Assembly: GCA_039027855.1 (NCBI GenBank)
Contig: JBCCJI010000001.1
Location: 62,001-126,000, forward strand
Reading direction: 5' to 3'
DNA from: Thermohalobaculum sp039027855
GTDB lineage: Bacteria; Pseudomonadota; Alphaproteobacteria; Rhodobacterales; Rhodobacteraceae
DNA: 64,000 bases
The stretch's first letter is position 1; each line of letters opens with the position of its first letter. The position numbers were made by a program, and so were the translations under genes. The notes under the pieces are model-generated. The model did no database searches and was not told the origin of the DNA. It saw nothing but the letters and a program-made list of their open reading frames with translations. Shown here piece after piece: positions 1 to 7,828 of this stretch.

Positions 1-1252
1 GCTTGTAGATGTCGCCCAGATCGACCGCGGCGTAGAGGCTGCCATCGGGTCCAAGCACGATCGAGCGGAAGCGTGCGGGCTCCATCGGCAGGTCCATGGC
101 GGTGACGTCATTCACCGAGGCGTCGTCCGCGGCGATGTCGACCACGTCGATCCGCACGCCCGACGGCGTGTCGCCGAAGCCGATGCCCATGATGCCGACG
201 GCCATGCGCCCGTCCCACTCGCCCCACTGCGCGCCCGAGAGGAACGCTGCCGAGCCGGTGCCCTGCGACAGCCCGTTGTTGTTCCAGGCGGGTGGCATCG
301 CGTTGGGATAGGAGGCGGTGTCGGTCATCGGCATGAACTTGGAGCGGGCGTCGGGGTCCATCCCGTCCATCTGGTTGGGCATGTAGCCGCAATAACCATC
401 CGGACAGTCGCCGCGCCCGGCCATGTTGGGCCGCGGGTCCCAGCCGGCATTGCCGCCGTTGACCAGCACGGTGATCTCGTCCGAGTGCCAGGGGCCATGC
501 TCGGCCGCGACCGCGGCACCGTCGCTCGGCCGGAAAGCGATGCCTTGCACGTTGCGGTGGCCATAGGTGAAGACGCGCGGGTCAAAGCCTGCGGGCGGAT
601 TGTTACCGACCGCCGCGTTGCCGTCACGGTCCATCCTCAGCACCTTGCCACCCATCATCGTCGGGCTCTGCGGCACAACGCCGTTATGGGTATCGCCGGT
701 CGTCAGCCACAGATGCCCGTCGGCATCGAAGCGCACGCGCCCCCCGTTATGGGCGCCCGGCCCGCCAAAGGGGTGATCCGACGCCTTCGGCTTGTAGGGA
801 ATGTCGTCGACGATATCGACGCGCGAGGCGACACCCGCCATGTCATCGGTCAGGACCAGACGCATCAGCCGGTTGGTGCCCGGTGCTGTCAGGCTGGAGG
901 TCGAATAGACATAGATGGTGTTGTTCTCGGCGAAATCGGGGTCGACCGCGACGCCCATCATGCCGGCCTGCCCCTCGCAGAACAGGTCGACCGCGGTGGC
1001 CGGATAGCCCGAGGTGCCGGTCATGCCGAGCAGCGGGTTCACATCGCCCGAGGGCATGCGGACCGAGAGGCCCTTGCACTTCTCGGTGAAGAACATCGTG
1101 CCGTCGTCGAGGAAGGCCATGTCCCAGGGGTTTTCAAGCCCGCTCATCACGGTCTCGACGCTCATGGTCGGGGCTTCGGCATGGGCCGTGGCGAACGGCA
1201 GCGCCGAGGCCAGGGCCGCACCGAGCACCCAGGTGGTCTGACGGTGTTTCAT
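1..1252 (-). CDS. PQQ-dependent sugar dehydrogenase (soluble GSDH/YliI family), partial
   Basis: The gene starts at 1252 behind a GGGAGG site and runs off the left edge, giving about 417 residues with no stop. A signal peptide (MKHRQTTWVLGAALASALPF, then ATAHA) points to the periplasm. The rest matches the six-bladed beta-propeller of soluble aldose dehydrogenases: ENPWDMAFL at the start, GAHNGGRV, then YGHRNVQGIAF and EHGPW, the PQQ-pocket signatures of this family. Such enzymes oxidise aldoses or related alcohols and pass electrons to the respiratory chain. The pqqA gene 1.2 kb away fits a PQQ enzyme. The substrate cannot be read from the sequence. GC-rich coding continues to base 1. Confidence 0.8.
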   Translation of the reverse strand, partial: MKHRQTTWVLGAALASALPFATAHAEAPTMSVETVMSGLENPWDMAFLDDGTMFFTEKCKGLSVRMPSGDVNPLLGMTGTSGYPATAVDLFCEGQAGMMGVAVDPDFAENNTIYVYSTSSLTAPGTNRLMRLVLTDDMAGVASRVDIVDDIPYKPKASDHPFGGPGAHNGGRVRFDADGHLWLTTGDTHNGVVPQSPTMMGGKVLRMDRDGNAAVGNNPPAGFDPRVFTYGHRNVQGIAFRPSDGAAVAAEHGPWHSDEITVLVNGGNAGWDPRPNMAGRGDCPDGYCGYMPNQMDGMDPDARSKFMPMTDTASYPNAMPPAWNNNGLSQGTGSAAFLSGAQWGEWDGRMAVGIMGIGFGDTPSGVRIDVVDIAADDASVNDVTAMDLPMEPARFRSIVLGPDGSLYAAVDLGDIYK

Positions 1253-1524
1253 GGAGATCCTCCCGTTTTTATCGATCTTGCTACAGGGTGTGCTGTATTG
1301 GACCAGCCTATCGCACACCTTGACCTATTGAAAATCAGTAACGCGCAAATTGGGTATCAGTCACGCACGAATGATCGAATAATTTCTGTCAAGTAAAGTC
1401 GGCTTCCATTGTTTTGCAGTGCAGCAATCCAGGCAGTCCTAGCCGCTTATAGATGCGAATTTGTATGGAGAGAACGCGCAGTGCTGGGGTGGGCGCCGCC
1501 AAGGCGCGGGTCTGTCTGCCGGCC

Positions 1525-2241
1525 TCAGCCGCCAAGGATCGTCGCCTGGGGGATCTCGTAGCGCTGATCTTCCACCCTTAGCCGATGAACATCGCCCTCC
1601 AGCACCCAGTCAGTGTCGACGCCGACGCCCGACATGGTCGGCGCGGCCCGCAGGAAGATGTTGTGCGCAAAGAACAGCATCCGGCTGAACCCATTGGGGA
1701 ACGCGACGCGCACGGTCGCATCGCCGCCAGTGCCCCGAGCCACGCCGAAGCGGCAGTCGCCGAGCGGTTGACCCCGCTCCTGCGCGCATCGGATCACGCC
1801 GGTGGCGTCGAAGTCGCGGACCCGTGCCCGCGCCGCGCTGTCGTCGAGCCCGTAGGGAACGCTGCCATCCGGGCCCGGCGCTGTGACGAGGCTGGCCGCC
1901 GGCACATATCCCGAGACCCTGGCGCGAAGGGGCTGGACAGCGCACCAGGCGACGCCGTCCGAGGATGTGCAGCCAAGATTGCTGACGATGGTGCCCTTGG
2001 CGAGCGTCATGATCTTTTCGGAAGACGCCTCCAAACCCGCGCGCATTGCCGAACCTTCCGGCGACGTCACGATCCACCGCCGTGGCCCGCCTTCGCGCGC
2101 GGCCGCGGTCTCTGCGGTGGCCTTGACCTTGGCGCCAGTGGGCGGCTCTGCCTCTGCGGTCAGGGTGACTGCGCCGAGCAGGAGCGCGGTGAGACATGAT
2201 CGGGCAGGCCAGCGGGTAGTGCGAAGGACGGCGCCTGGCAT
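1525..2241 (-). CDS. Secreted SH3-like domain protein, function unknown
   Basis: This encodes 238 residues. The N-terminus has basic residues, then a hydrophobic run (CLTALLLGAVTLTAEA) that looks like a signal peptide. Residues about 50-120 (WIVTSPEGSAMRAG, LAKGTIVSNLGC, VSGYVPAASL) have the pattern of a bacterial SH3 domain, a fold often found on secreted envelope proteins. Four cysteines in the mature part (in SNLGCTSS, AWCAVQ, IRCAQE and GDCRFG) could form two disulfides. The C-terminal half (FPNGFSRMLFFAHN) is not recognised. The gene is divergent from pqqA, so the intervening 260 bp must hold both promoters. No function can be assigned beyond a secreted envelope role. Confidence 0.65.
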   Translation of the reverse strand: MPGAVLRTTRWPARSCLTALLLGAVTLTAEAEPPTGAKVKATAETAAAREGGPRRWIVTSPEGSAMRAGLEASSEKIMTLAKGTIVSNLGCTSSDGVAWCAVQPLRARVSGYVPAASLVTAPGPDGSVPYGLDDSAARARVRDFDATGVIRCAQERGQPLGDCRFGVARGTGGDATVRVAFPNGFSRMLFFAHNIFLRAAPTMSGVGVDTDWVLEGDVHRLRVEDQRYEIPQATILGG

Positions 2242-2435
2242 CTCTCACTCCTGTGCCGGGACATCCGATGCCGGGAGCGAACTGTTACGCACAAAAGCAT
2301 TTTCAATGCTGCGCTGCATCCAACAACAGCCATTTATAGCTGTCGCTTCGATACGATCGATGAAAATAACCAACTGTCATCAAGGCGCTGATGCTATTGA
2401 GCAGGCGCAGCATAGACTAAGGGTGTAAATGGGCA

Positions 2436-2464
2436 TTGTGTGAAGCGATCCGACTGTCTACACT
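2436..2464 (+). promoter_or_regulatory. Candidate sigma-70 promoter of pqqA
   Basis: TTGTGT (2436-2441) and TACACT (2459-2464) are separated by exactly 17 bp. They match the -35 and -10 consensus at about 3/6 and 4/6 positions. A start near 2471 would leave a leader of about 33 nt before the pqqA ATG. This is a pattern match only. Confidence 0.35.
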
Positions 2465-2503
2465 ACAAGCATCAATAGTTGAGAACGACAGGGAGGATAA
2501 CGC

Positions 2504-2599
2504 ATGGCCTGGACGACGCCCACGATCGAAGAGCTTTCCTGCGGCATGGAAATCAACATGTACATGCCGGCCGAGGAAGAGCGCGAGGAGCTCATCTGA
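2504..2599 (+). CDS. pqqA: PqqA, coenzyme PQQ precursor peptide (orphan)
   Basis: This is a 31-residue ORF with a strong GGGAGG site (2491-2496) seven bases before the ATG. Its core, GMEINMYMPAE, carries the diagnostic Glu16-x3-Tyr20 spacing. In PqqA these two side chains are cross-linked by the radical SAM enzyme PqqE and become the PQQ skeleton. The N-terminal WTTPTIEEL segment also follows the PqqA pattern, which usually reads W-x-K/T-P. The acidic tail (EEEREELI) is longer than in many PqqA peptides. No pqqB, C, D or E lies in the window; the next gene is a LuxR regulator beyond a terminator hairpin. The organism must therefore encode the maturation enzymes elsewhere, or this is an extra copy. 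Confidence 0.85.
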   Translation: MAWTTPTIEELSCGMEINMYMPAEEEREELI

Positions 2600-2662
2600 C
2601 AAATGCCTGCCGGCGCTCCTCGCGGGGCGCCTGGCGCATGATCGGAACCCTCTGGGGCTCAC

Positions 2663-2690
2663 ACTGCCGGTCGGCTCTCCGACCGGCAGT
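2663..2690 (+). terminator. Hairpin terminator after pqqA
   Basis: A perfect 12-bp stem (2663-2674 with 2679-2690) closes on a CTCT loop and is followed by TTGCGTTT. It lies 63 bp after the pqqA stop and before the next gene. It could terminate the short pqqA message or stabilise it so that the peptide is made in excess. Confidence 0.7.
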
Positions 2691-2743
2691 TTGCGTTTCT
2701 GCGGGAACGCGTACGAGCATCTAGCGGCCGGGAGGTGAGCGCG

Positions 2744-3343
2744 ATGTACCTCGCCGTCGTCGGCGGTGGCGCATGGTTCGCGGGGGCGCTAAAGGCGCTC
2801 CTTTCGGATGACGCAACCCTGCACGCGGTGGAGAGTGCGCGCGATCTCCGTCCCCCGGCGCCGTGCGAAGACGGCCAGGCGCGCATCGCCATCCTCGCCA
2901 GTGAGACGGGCCATGACAGATTGCGGACGCGCCTCGCGGAATTGAGGCGCCACGATCCGAAGCTTCGCGTCGTCGTGCGTCTGCGCACCCTTCGCCCCGA
3001 TCTGGTGCGCGATGCCATGCAGGCGGGCGCCTGGGGCTGCTTTGCCGAGAACGATGCGCCCGACATTCTGCTAAACCTGTTGGCCACCGTCCGCAGCGGT
3101 CGGATGAGCTTTCCCTATGTCGACTTTACCGAACTGAGCGACGACCCGTTCGAGCGCCTGACACGGCGTGAACGCGAAGTGCTGGCGGCACTGTCAAAAG
3201 GCTGGACCAACACGCAGATCTCCTCGCGCCTCGGCGTCTCGGAGAACACGGTCAAATATCATCTGAAGCTGATCTACGAGAAGCTGGAAGTCAGCAACCG
3301 CTCGACGGCCGTCGCCGCTTATCTCCGACACGTCAGCCTGTGA
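2744..3343 (+). CDS. LuxR/NarL-type response regulator with atypical receiver
   Basis: This encodes 199 residues. The ATG at 2744 is chosen over the GTG at 2735 because the GGAGG (2731-2735) overlaps the GTG and is spaced correctly for the ATG. Residues about 1-120 look like a receiver domain (VRLRTLRPDLVRDAMQAGAWGCF matches the alpha4-beta5 region). However, the strand that should carry the phospho-acceptor Asp reads ARIAILASETG, with no Asp. Residues about 135-199 are a clear LuxR helix-turn-helix (LTRREREVLAALSKG, then TNTQISSRLGVSENTVKYHL). It sits between pqqA and the serine-cycle genes. A role in controlling PQQ or C1 genes, like MxaB or FlhR in methylotrophs, is inference. Confidence 0.8.
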   Translation: MYLAVVGGGAWFAGALKALLSDDATLHAVESARDLRPPAPCEDGQARIAILASETGHDRLRTRLAELRRHDPKLRVVVRLRTLRPDLVRDAMQAGAWGCFAENDAPDILLNLLATVRSGRMSFPYVDFTELSDDPFERLTRREREVLAALSKGWTNTQISSRLGVSENTVKYHLKLIYEKLEVSNRSTAVAAYLRHVSL

Positions 3344-3346
3344 GAC

Positions 3347-3375
3347 GGCCGGGCAGGGGGCTCCCCCGTCCGGCC
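3347..3375. terminator. Bidirectional hairpin between convergent genes
   Basis: A GC-rich imperfect hairpin (3347-3360 with 3363-3375, one internal mismatch) fills the 43-bp space between the ends of the LuxR gene and mtkB. Position and symmetry suit termination from both sides. Confidence 0.5.
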
Positions 3376-3386
3376 CCTGGCTCAGA

Positions 3387-4286
3387 TCACGCGGCGAGGC
3401 CCCGCTTGTTCAAGACCGCCGCGACGGTCGCGCCCATGGACGAAGGGTTGGGTGCCACGGCGACACCGGCATCGCGCAGGATCTCGACCTTTTCCTGCGC
3501 GCTTTCCCCGAAGGCCGAGACGATGGCGCCGGCATGGCCCATCTTGCGGCCCTTGGGCGCCGACAGCCCGGCGACATAGGCGATCACCGGCTTTTTCATG
3601 TGATCGCGCGCGAAGACTGCCGCTGCGGCCTCCTGCGGGCCGCCGATCTCGCCGATCATCATCACCGCATCGGTGCCGGGATCGGCCTCGAACAGCGCCA
3701 GGATGTCCTTGAAGGACGAGCCGTTGATCGGATCGCCGCCGATCCCGACCGAGGTCGACACCCCGATGCCGAGCGCTTTGAGCTGGCTCGCGGCCTCGTA
3801 GCCGAGCGTGCCTGACCGGCCGACGATGCCGATCCGGCCCGGCAGGTAGATATGCGCCGGCATGATGCCCATCATGGCGCGGCCCGGGCTGATGGTGCCC
3901 GCGCAGTTCGGGCCGGTCAGGCGCATCCGGTCCTCGGCCTTGTAGCGGCGCATGTACCGCTTCACCTTCATCATGTCCTGCGCAGGGATGCCGTCGGTGA
4001 TGCAGGTGCAGTAGCGGATCCCGGCATCGGCCGCCTCCATGATAGCATCGGCGGCAAAGGGGGGCGGCACGAAGACGATAGAGGCAGTGGCTCCCGTCTC
4101 GCGCACCGCGCCCTTCATCGTGTTGAAGACCGGGCGCTCCAGGATCTCGCTGCCGCCCTTGCCGGGGGTGACACCGCCGACGACGTTGGTGCCGGCCTTG
4201 ATCATGTCCTCGGCGTGGAAGCGGCCGATGCGCCCCGAGATGCCCTGCACCAGAACCTTGGTCGTCTCGTCGATCAGGATGGTCAT
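3387..4286 (-). CDS. mtkB: Malate-CoA ligase, alpha subunit (MtkB)
   Basis: This encodes 299 residues from an ATG behind GAGGAG. With MtkA it forms malate-CoA ligase (malate thiokinase): malate + CoA + ATP to malyl-CoA, a step of the serine cycle. The protein has the CoA-binding fold of SucD at the N-terminus (LVQGISGRIGRFHAEDM, then PGKGG) and the ligase domain with phospho-histidine His251 in GHAGAIVSAFG. Family resemblance alone does not separate it from succinate-CoA ligase alpha. The assignment rests on the operon with malyl-CoA lyase and serine-glyoxylate aminotransferase, and on typical Mtk lengths. It is the last gene of the minus-strand operon. Confidence 0.88.
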   Translation of the reverse strand: MTILIDETTKVLVQGISGRIGRFHAEDMIKAGTNVVGGVTPGKGGSEILERPVFNTMKGAVRETGATASIVFVPPPFAADAIMEAADAGIRYCTCITDGIPAQDMMKVKRYMRRYKAEDRMRLTGPNCAGTISPGRAMMGIMPAHIYLPGRIGIVGRSGTLGYEAASQLKALGIGVSTSVGIGGDPINGSSFKDILALFEADPGTDAVMMIGEIGGPQEAAAAVFARDHMKKPVIAYVAGLSAPKGRKMGHAGAIVSAFGESAQEKVEILRDAGVAVAPNPSSMGATVAAVLNKRGLAA

Positions 4287-4296
4287 GGCGCTCTCC

Positions 4297-5469
4297 TCAC
4301 GCGGCCTGCTTGGTGACGGCGGCAACGGATTTCTCCGCCGCCTCGGCCAGGGTTTCGGCGGTGGCGATGGGCAGGCCGCTCTCGGCGATGATGCGGCGGC
4401 CTTCCTCGACATTGGTGCCCGACAGGCGGACGATCACCGGGACCTTGATCTCGGCCTTGCGGAAGGCCTGCACAACGCCTTCGGCCACCCAGTCGCAGCG
4501 GTTGATCCCGGCGAAGATGTTCACCAGCACCGCCTCGACCTTGGGATCGCGCAGCACGAGGCGGAAGGCCGAGAGCACGCGCTCGGGGCTCGCCCCGCCG
4601 CCGATATCCAGGAAGTTGGCCGGCGCACCACCGGACAGCTTGATCATGTCCATCGTCGCCATCGCAAGGCCGGCGCCGTTGATCATGCAGCCGATATTGC
4701 CGTCGAGCGCGACATAGGCGAGCCCGCGATCGGCGGCATGGCTTTCCATCGGGTCTTCCTGGCTCATGTCGCGGAGCTCAGCCACCTCGGGATGGCGGAA
4801 GAGCGCGTTGTCGTCGAACGACATCTTGGCATCGAGCGCGATCAGATCGCCGCGACCGGTGACGACCAGCGGGTTGATTTCCACCATCGTCGCGTCCAGA
4901 TCGCGGAAGGCGCGATAGGCGGCGCGGAAAATCTTGGAGGCCTGCGCGACCTGGCTGGAATCGAGGCCGAGACCGAAGGCGAGTTCCCGCGCCTCGAAAT
5001 CCAGGAAGCCCGAGGCGGGCTCGACGGTCATGCGAAGCAGACTGTCGGGCCGGGTCTCAGAGATCTGCTCGATCTCCATGCCCCCGGCGGCCGAGGCCAC
5101 GATCATCACCCGCTCGGTCGTGCGGTCGAGGACGAGGCCGAAATAGAGTTCCTGCGCGATCTCGGTCGCTTCCTCGACGTAGACGCGGCCGACCATTTTG
5201 CCGCGCGCGTCGGTCTGGCGGGTCACGAGCCGCTTGCCGAACAGGTCGGCGGCGTAGTCGCGGATCTCCTCGTCCGAGCTACAGAGCCGGACGCCGCCGG
5301 CCTCGCCCCGCCCGCCGGAATGGATCTGCGCTTTCACCACCCAACGCTCGCCGCCGATCTCGTGGCTGCGATAGCTTGCCTGCTCGGGGCTGTAGGCGAG
5401 CGCCCCCTTGGGGATCGGCACGCCGAAACGGGCGAGGATTTCCTTCGCCTGGTATTCGTGGATGTCCAT
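4297..5469 (-). CDS. mtkA: Malate-CoA ligase, beta subunit (MtkA)
   Basis: This encodes 390 residues, the usual MtkA length. The N-terminal ATP-grasp domain opens with MDIHEYQAKEILARFGVPIP and contains VVKAQIHSGGRGEAGGV for nucleotide binding. Mg-binding region EINPLVV and the C-terminal ligase domain (DIGGGASPERV, VNIFAGINRCDWVAEGV) are complete. The family is shared with SucC. INRCDWVAEGV and the neighbouring mcl and sgaA favour malate as substrate. The stop lies 10 bp before the mtkB start, so the two subunits are co-translated. The strand opposite is open for long stretches, but that is a codon-bias shadow. Confidence 0.88.
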   Translation of the reverse strand: MDIHEYQAKEILARFGVPIPKGALAYSPEQASYRSHEIGGERWVVKAQIHSGGRGEAGGVRLCSSDEEIRDYAADLFGKRLVTRQTDARGKMVGRVYVEEATEIAQELYFGLVLDRTTERVMIVASAAGGMEIEQISETRPDSLLRMTVEPASGFLDFEARELAFGLGLDSSQVAQASKIFRAAYRAFRDLDATMVEINPLVVTGRGDLIALDAKMSFDDNALFRHPEVAELRDMSQEDPMESHAADRGLAYVALDGNIGCMINGAGLAMATMDMIKLSGGAPANFLDIGGGASPERVLSAFRLVLRDPKVEAVLVNIFAGINRCDWVAEGVVQAFRKAEIKVPVIVRLSGTNVEEGRRIIAESGLPIATAETLAEAAEKSVAAVTKQAA

Positions 5470-5503
5470 GGTTCCCTCCCTCGGGCCTGTTCCCGGCCGC
5501 TCT

Positions 5504-6451
5504 TTAGGCTGCGTTCTTGGCGCGGATCGCGTCGTCGACCGCGATCACATTGGCGGCCATCCTCTCCGAGGCCGCGTCGATCATCTTGCCGTCGAGAGCC
5601 GCTGCGCCCTTGCCGGCCGCCTCTGCCTCGCGCAGTGCCGAGACGATGCGGCGGGCGCGGTCGACCTCGCCGTCGCTTGGCGAGAACACGGCATTGGCGA
5701 GCGCGATCTGGCTGGGATGGATCGCCCATTTCCCCTCGATCCCCAGCGCTGCGCCGCGGCGGGCGGCATCGGTATAGCCCTCGGGGTCGGAGAAATCGCC
5801 GAACGGGCCGTCTATGGCGCGCAGGCCATAGGCGCGGCAGGCAATGGTCATGCGCGAGAGCGCCGCGTGCCACTGATCGCCCGGATAGTCGGGGTTCAGC
5901 CCGCCGATATTCACCGTGCGGGCGCGCAGGCTCGCAGCGTAATCGGCGACCCCGAAATGTAGCGCCTCCAGCCGGCCGCCAAAGCGCGCGATTTCCTCGA
6001 CATTGGCCATGCCGAGCGCGGTCTCGATCAGTGCCTCCAGCGCAACCTTGGGCGGCCGGCCCTTGGCCTGCTCGATCTGGTTGACCATGGCCTCGACCAT
6101 ATAGAGATCGGCGGGCACGCCGACCTTGGGCACCAGGATCGTGTCGAGCCGGTCGCCCGCCTGCTCCATGATGTCGACGACGTCGCGGTACATGTAGTGG
6201 GTGTCGAGGCCGTTGATCCTGACCGAGACGGTCTTGCCCTTGCCTGCCCAGTCGATGTCGTTCAGCGCCTGAATGATGTTGCGGCGCGCGTGTTCCTTGT
6301 CGGGCGGGGCGACGGCGTCCTCGCAATCGAGGAAGACGTAGTCGACGGCACTGTCCGCCGCCTTCTCGATCATCGTCGGGTTCGAGCCCGGGACCGCCAG
6401 CTCGCTGCGCTGCAGGCGCTGACGGCGGAGGGGGTGGAGTGTGTGGCTCAT
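5504..6451 (-). CDS. mcl: Malyl-CoA lyase of the serine cycle (MclA type)
   Basis: This encodes 315 residues of the HpcH/HpaI aldolase (CitE-like) family. The enzyme splits malyl-CoA into acetyl-CoA and glyoxylate. Recognised segments are RSELAVPGSNPTMIEKA, FLDCEDAVAPPDKEHAR, VRINGLDTHYMYRD, IPKVG-like VPKVGVPADLY, and the C-terminal GKWAIHPSQIALAN lid. The Mg ligands are expected in the two acidic stretches (EALIETALG and PFGDFSDPEGY). The match is closest to Methylobacterium MclA, whereas the copy at 41.5 kb resembles Rhodobacter Mcl1. It lies between sgaA (10 bp) and mtkA (34 bp), so malyl-CoA made by MtkAB is cleaved here and the glyoxylate passes to SgaA. Confidence 0.88.
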   Translation of the reverse strand: MSHTLHPLRRQRLQRSELAVPGSNPTMIEKAADSAVDYVFLDCEDAVAPPDKEHARRNIIQALNDIDWAGKGKTVSVRINGLDTHYMYRDVVDIMEQAGDRLDTILVPKVGVPADLYMVEAMVNQIEQAKGRPPKVALEALIETALGMANVEEIARFGGRLEALHFGVADYAASLRARTVNIGGLNPDYPGDQWHAALSRMTIACRAYGLRAIDGPFGDFSDPEGYTDAARRGAALGIEGKWAIHPSQIALANAVFSPSDGEVDRARRIVSALREAEAAGKGAAALDGKMIDAASERMAANVIAVDDAIRAKNAA

Positions 6452-6461
6452 CGTGCGCGCC

Positions 6462-7664
6462 TCACTCGGCCGCGAGGGCGACCTGCGCGGTCGGCTTTGT
6501 TTCGCGGTACCAGGCCTGCGCCGCGGCGAGGCCCGCGCCCTCCTCGATCTCGGCCCCGGCATCGACCAGCGCCATCTCGGCGATAGAGATCGCGGTCAGG
6601 CACATGCCGGCATTCAGCGCACCCAGATGCCCGATCCGGAAGGCCTTGCCCGAGAGCTCCGCCAGCCCTGCGCCGAACGAGCAGTCGTAATCCTCATAGG
6701 CGATGCGCAGCACCTCGCGCGCATCGACGCCCCCCGGCGTCCGGATCGCGGTCACGGTGTCGGAGTGCCAGGTCGCATGCTCGGCCACCAGCGTGCAGCC
6801 GTTCCAGGCAGCGACCGCGCGGCGCACGCCCTCGGCCAGGCGGTAGTGGCGGACGAAGATCGGCTCCAGCCCCTCCGCCTCGATGATCTGCAGCGACTTG
6901 GCGAGGCCGTGGAACAGCTGCGTGGGCGGCGTGTAGGGGAAGTAGCCGGTGTCGTTCAGCCGGGCCATGTCGGCGAAGTCGAAATAGCAGCGGGGCAGGG
7001 TGGCGCTGTCGGCCGCTTCCAGCGCCTTCTCGCTGACCCCCAGCATCGCGAGGCCCGCGGGCAGCATGAAGCCCTTTTGCGAGCCCGAGACCGCCAGATC
7101 GACGCCCCACTCATCCATCCGGAAGTCGATCGAGCCGATGGAGGACACGCCATCGACGAACAGCAGTGCCGGGTGGAAGCAGGCATCCAGGACCGCGCGC
7201 ACCCCGGCGATATCCGAGGTCACGCCCGTCGCCGTCTCGTTCTGCGTGGCGAAGACCGCCTTGATCTCGCCCTTGGCATCGGCGCCCAGGATCCGCTCGT
7301 ACTCGCTGAGCGGCACACCCGCGCCCCAGGGGACGTCGACGCAGATCACGTCGAGGCCGAGACGCCGCGCCATGTCGACCCAGAGATTGGAGAACTGGCC
7401 AAAGCGGCTCATCAGCACCTTGTCGCCGGGCGACAGCGTGTTGGTGATCGCGGCCTCCCAGGCACCGGTACCGGAGGAGGGGAAAAGGAACATCCGCCCT
7501 GTGGTCTGTTTGAAGACGCGCTTCACACCCTCGAACAGCGGGCGGGTCAGGTCGCCGAAATCGGGGGCGCGCATGTCCTCCATGGGCACGTTCATCGCGC
7601 GGCGGACCGCGTCGGGGATGTTGGTCGGCCCGGGGATGAAAAGATGCCGATGTGTCGCAGTCAT
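6462..7664 (-). CDS. sgaA: Serine-glyoxylate aminotransferase
   Basis: This encodes 400 residues from an ATG behind GAGGAGGG. It transaminates glyoxylate with serine to give glycine and hydroxypyruvate, closing the C1 loop of the serine cycle. It belongs to the class V aminotransferases: HLFIPGPTNIPDAV at the N-terminus, FPSSGTGAWEA for cofactor phosphate, ATQNETATGV for substrate binding, and Lys197 in SGSQKGFMLPAGLAML for the PLP Schiff base. It is the first gene of the sgaA-mcl-mtkA-mtkB operon. Other serine-cycle genes (glyA, hprA, gck, ppc, mtdA, fch) are not in the window. Confidence 0.9.
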   Translation of the reverse strand: MTATHRHLFIPGPTNIPDAVRRAMNVPMEDMRAPDFGDLTRPLFEGVKRVFKQTTGRMFLFPSSGTGAWEAAITNTLSPGDKVLMSRFGQFSNLWVDMARRLGLDVICVDVPWGAGVPLSEYERILGADAKGEIKAVFATQNETATGVTSDIAGVRAVLDACFHPALLFVDGVSSIGSIDFRMDEWGVDLAVSGSQKGFMLPAGLAMLGVSEKALEAADSATLPRCYFDFADMARLNDTGYFPYTPPTQLFHGLAKSLQIIEAEGLEPIFVRHYRLAEGVRRAVAAWNGCTLVAEHATWHSDTVTAIRTPGGVDAREVLRIAYEDYDCSFGAGLAELSGKAFRIGHLGALNAGMCLTAISIAEMALVDAGAEIEEGAGLAAAQAWYRETKPTAQVALAAE

Positions 7665-7786
7665 GGCGTGCCCTCCTCGTTGTTGGTTGAGGAGACACTG
7701 CATCGGACCCATCGGTGCCGCCCGATCCGATCGGCGACAGAATGTGCCGGTCGGGGTGACGCGCCCCTACCCGGATGGGTGGGGAA

Positions 7787-7810
7787 CCGCACCCGCCGAA
7801 GCGGGTGCGG
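7787..7810 (-). terminator. Hairpin after the RTX gene
   Basis: A perfect 10-bp stem (7787-7796 with 7801-7810) closes on a stable CGAA tetraloop. It lies 18 bp past the stop of the RTX gene and upstream of sgaA, so it probably separates the two minus-strand transcripts. No long U-tract follows. Confidence 0.6.
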
Positions 7811-7828
7811 CCTTGGCGGCCGGCCCGA

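Noticed and set aside
3387..5469. Reading mtkAB as succinate-CoA ligase (sucCD)
   Set aside because: Sequence families overlap, but the operon with malyl-CoA lyase and serine-glyoxylate aminotransferase, and absence of sucAB or mdh, favour malate-CoA ligase.
4039..6084. Long open frame opposite mtkA and mcl on the plus strand
   Set aside because: It has no protein-family pattern, is rich in His, Gly and Arg, and mirrors genes with clear homology. It is an effect of high GC.
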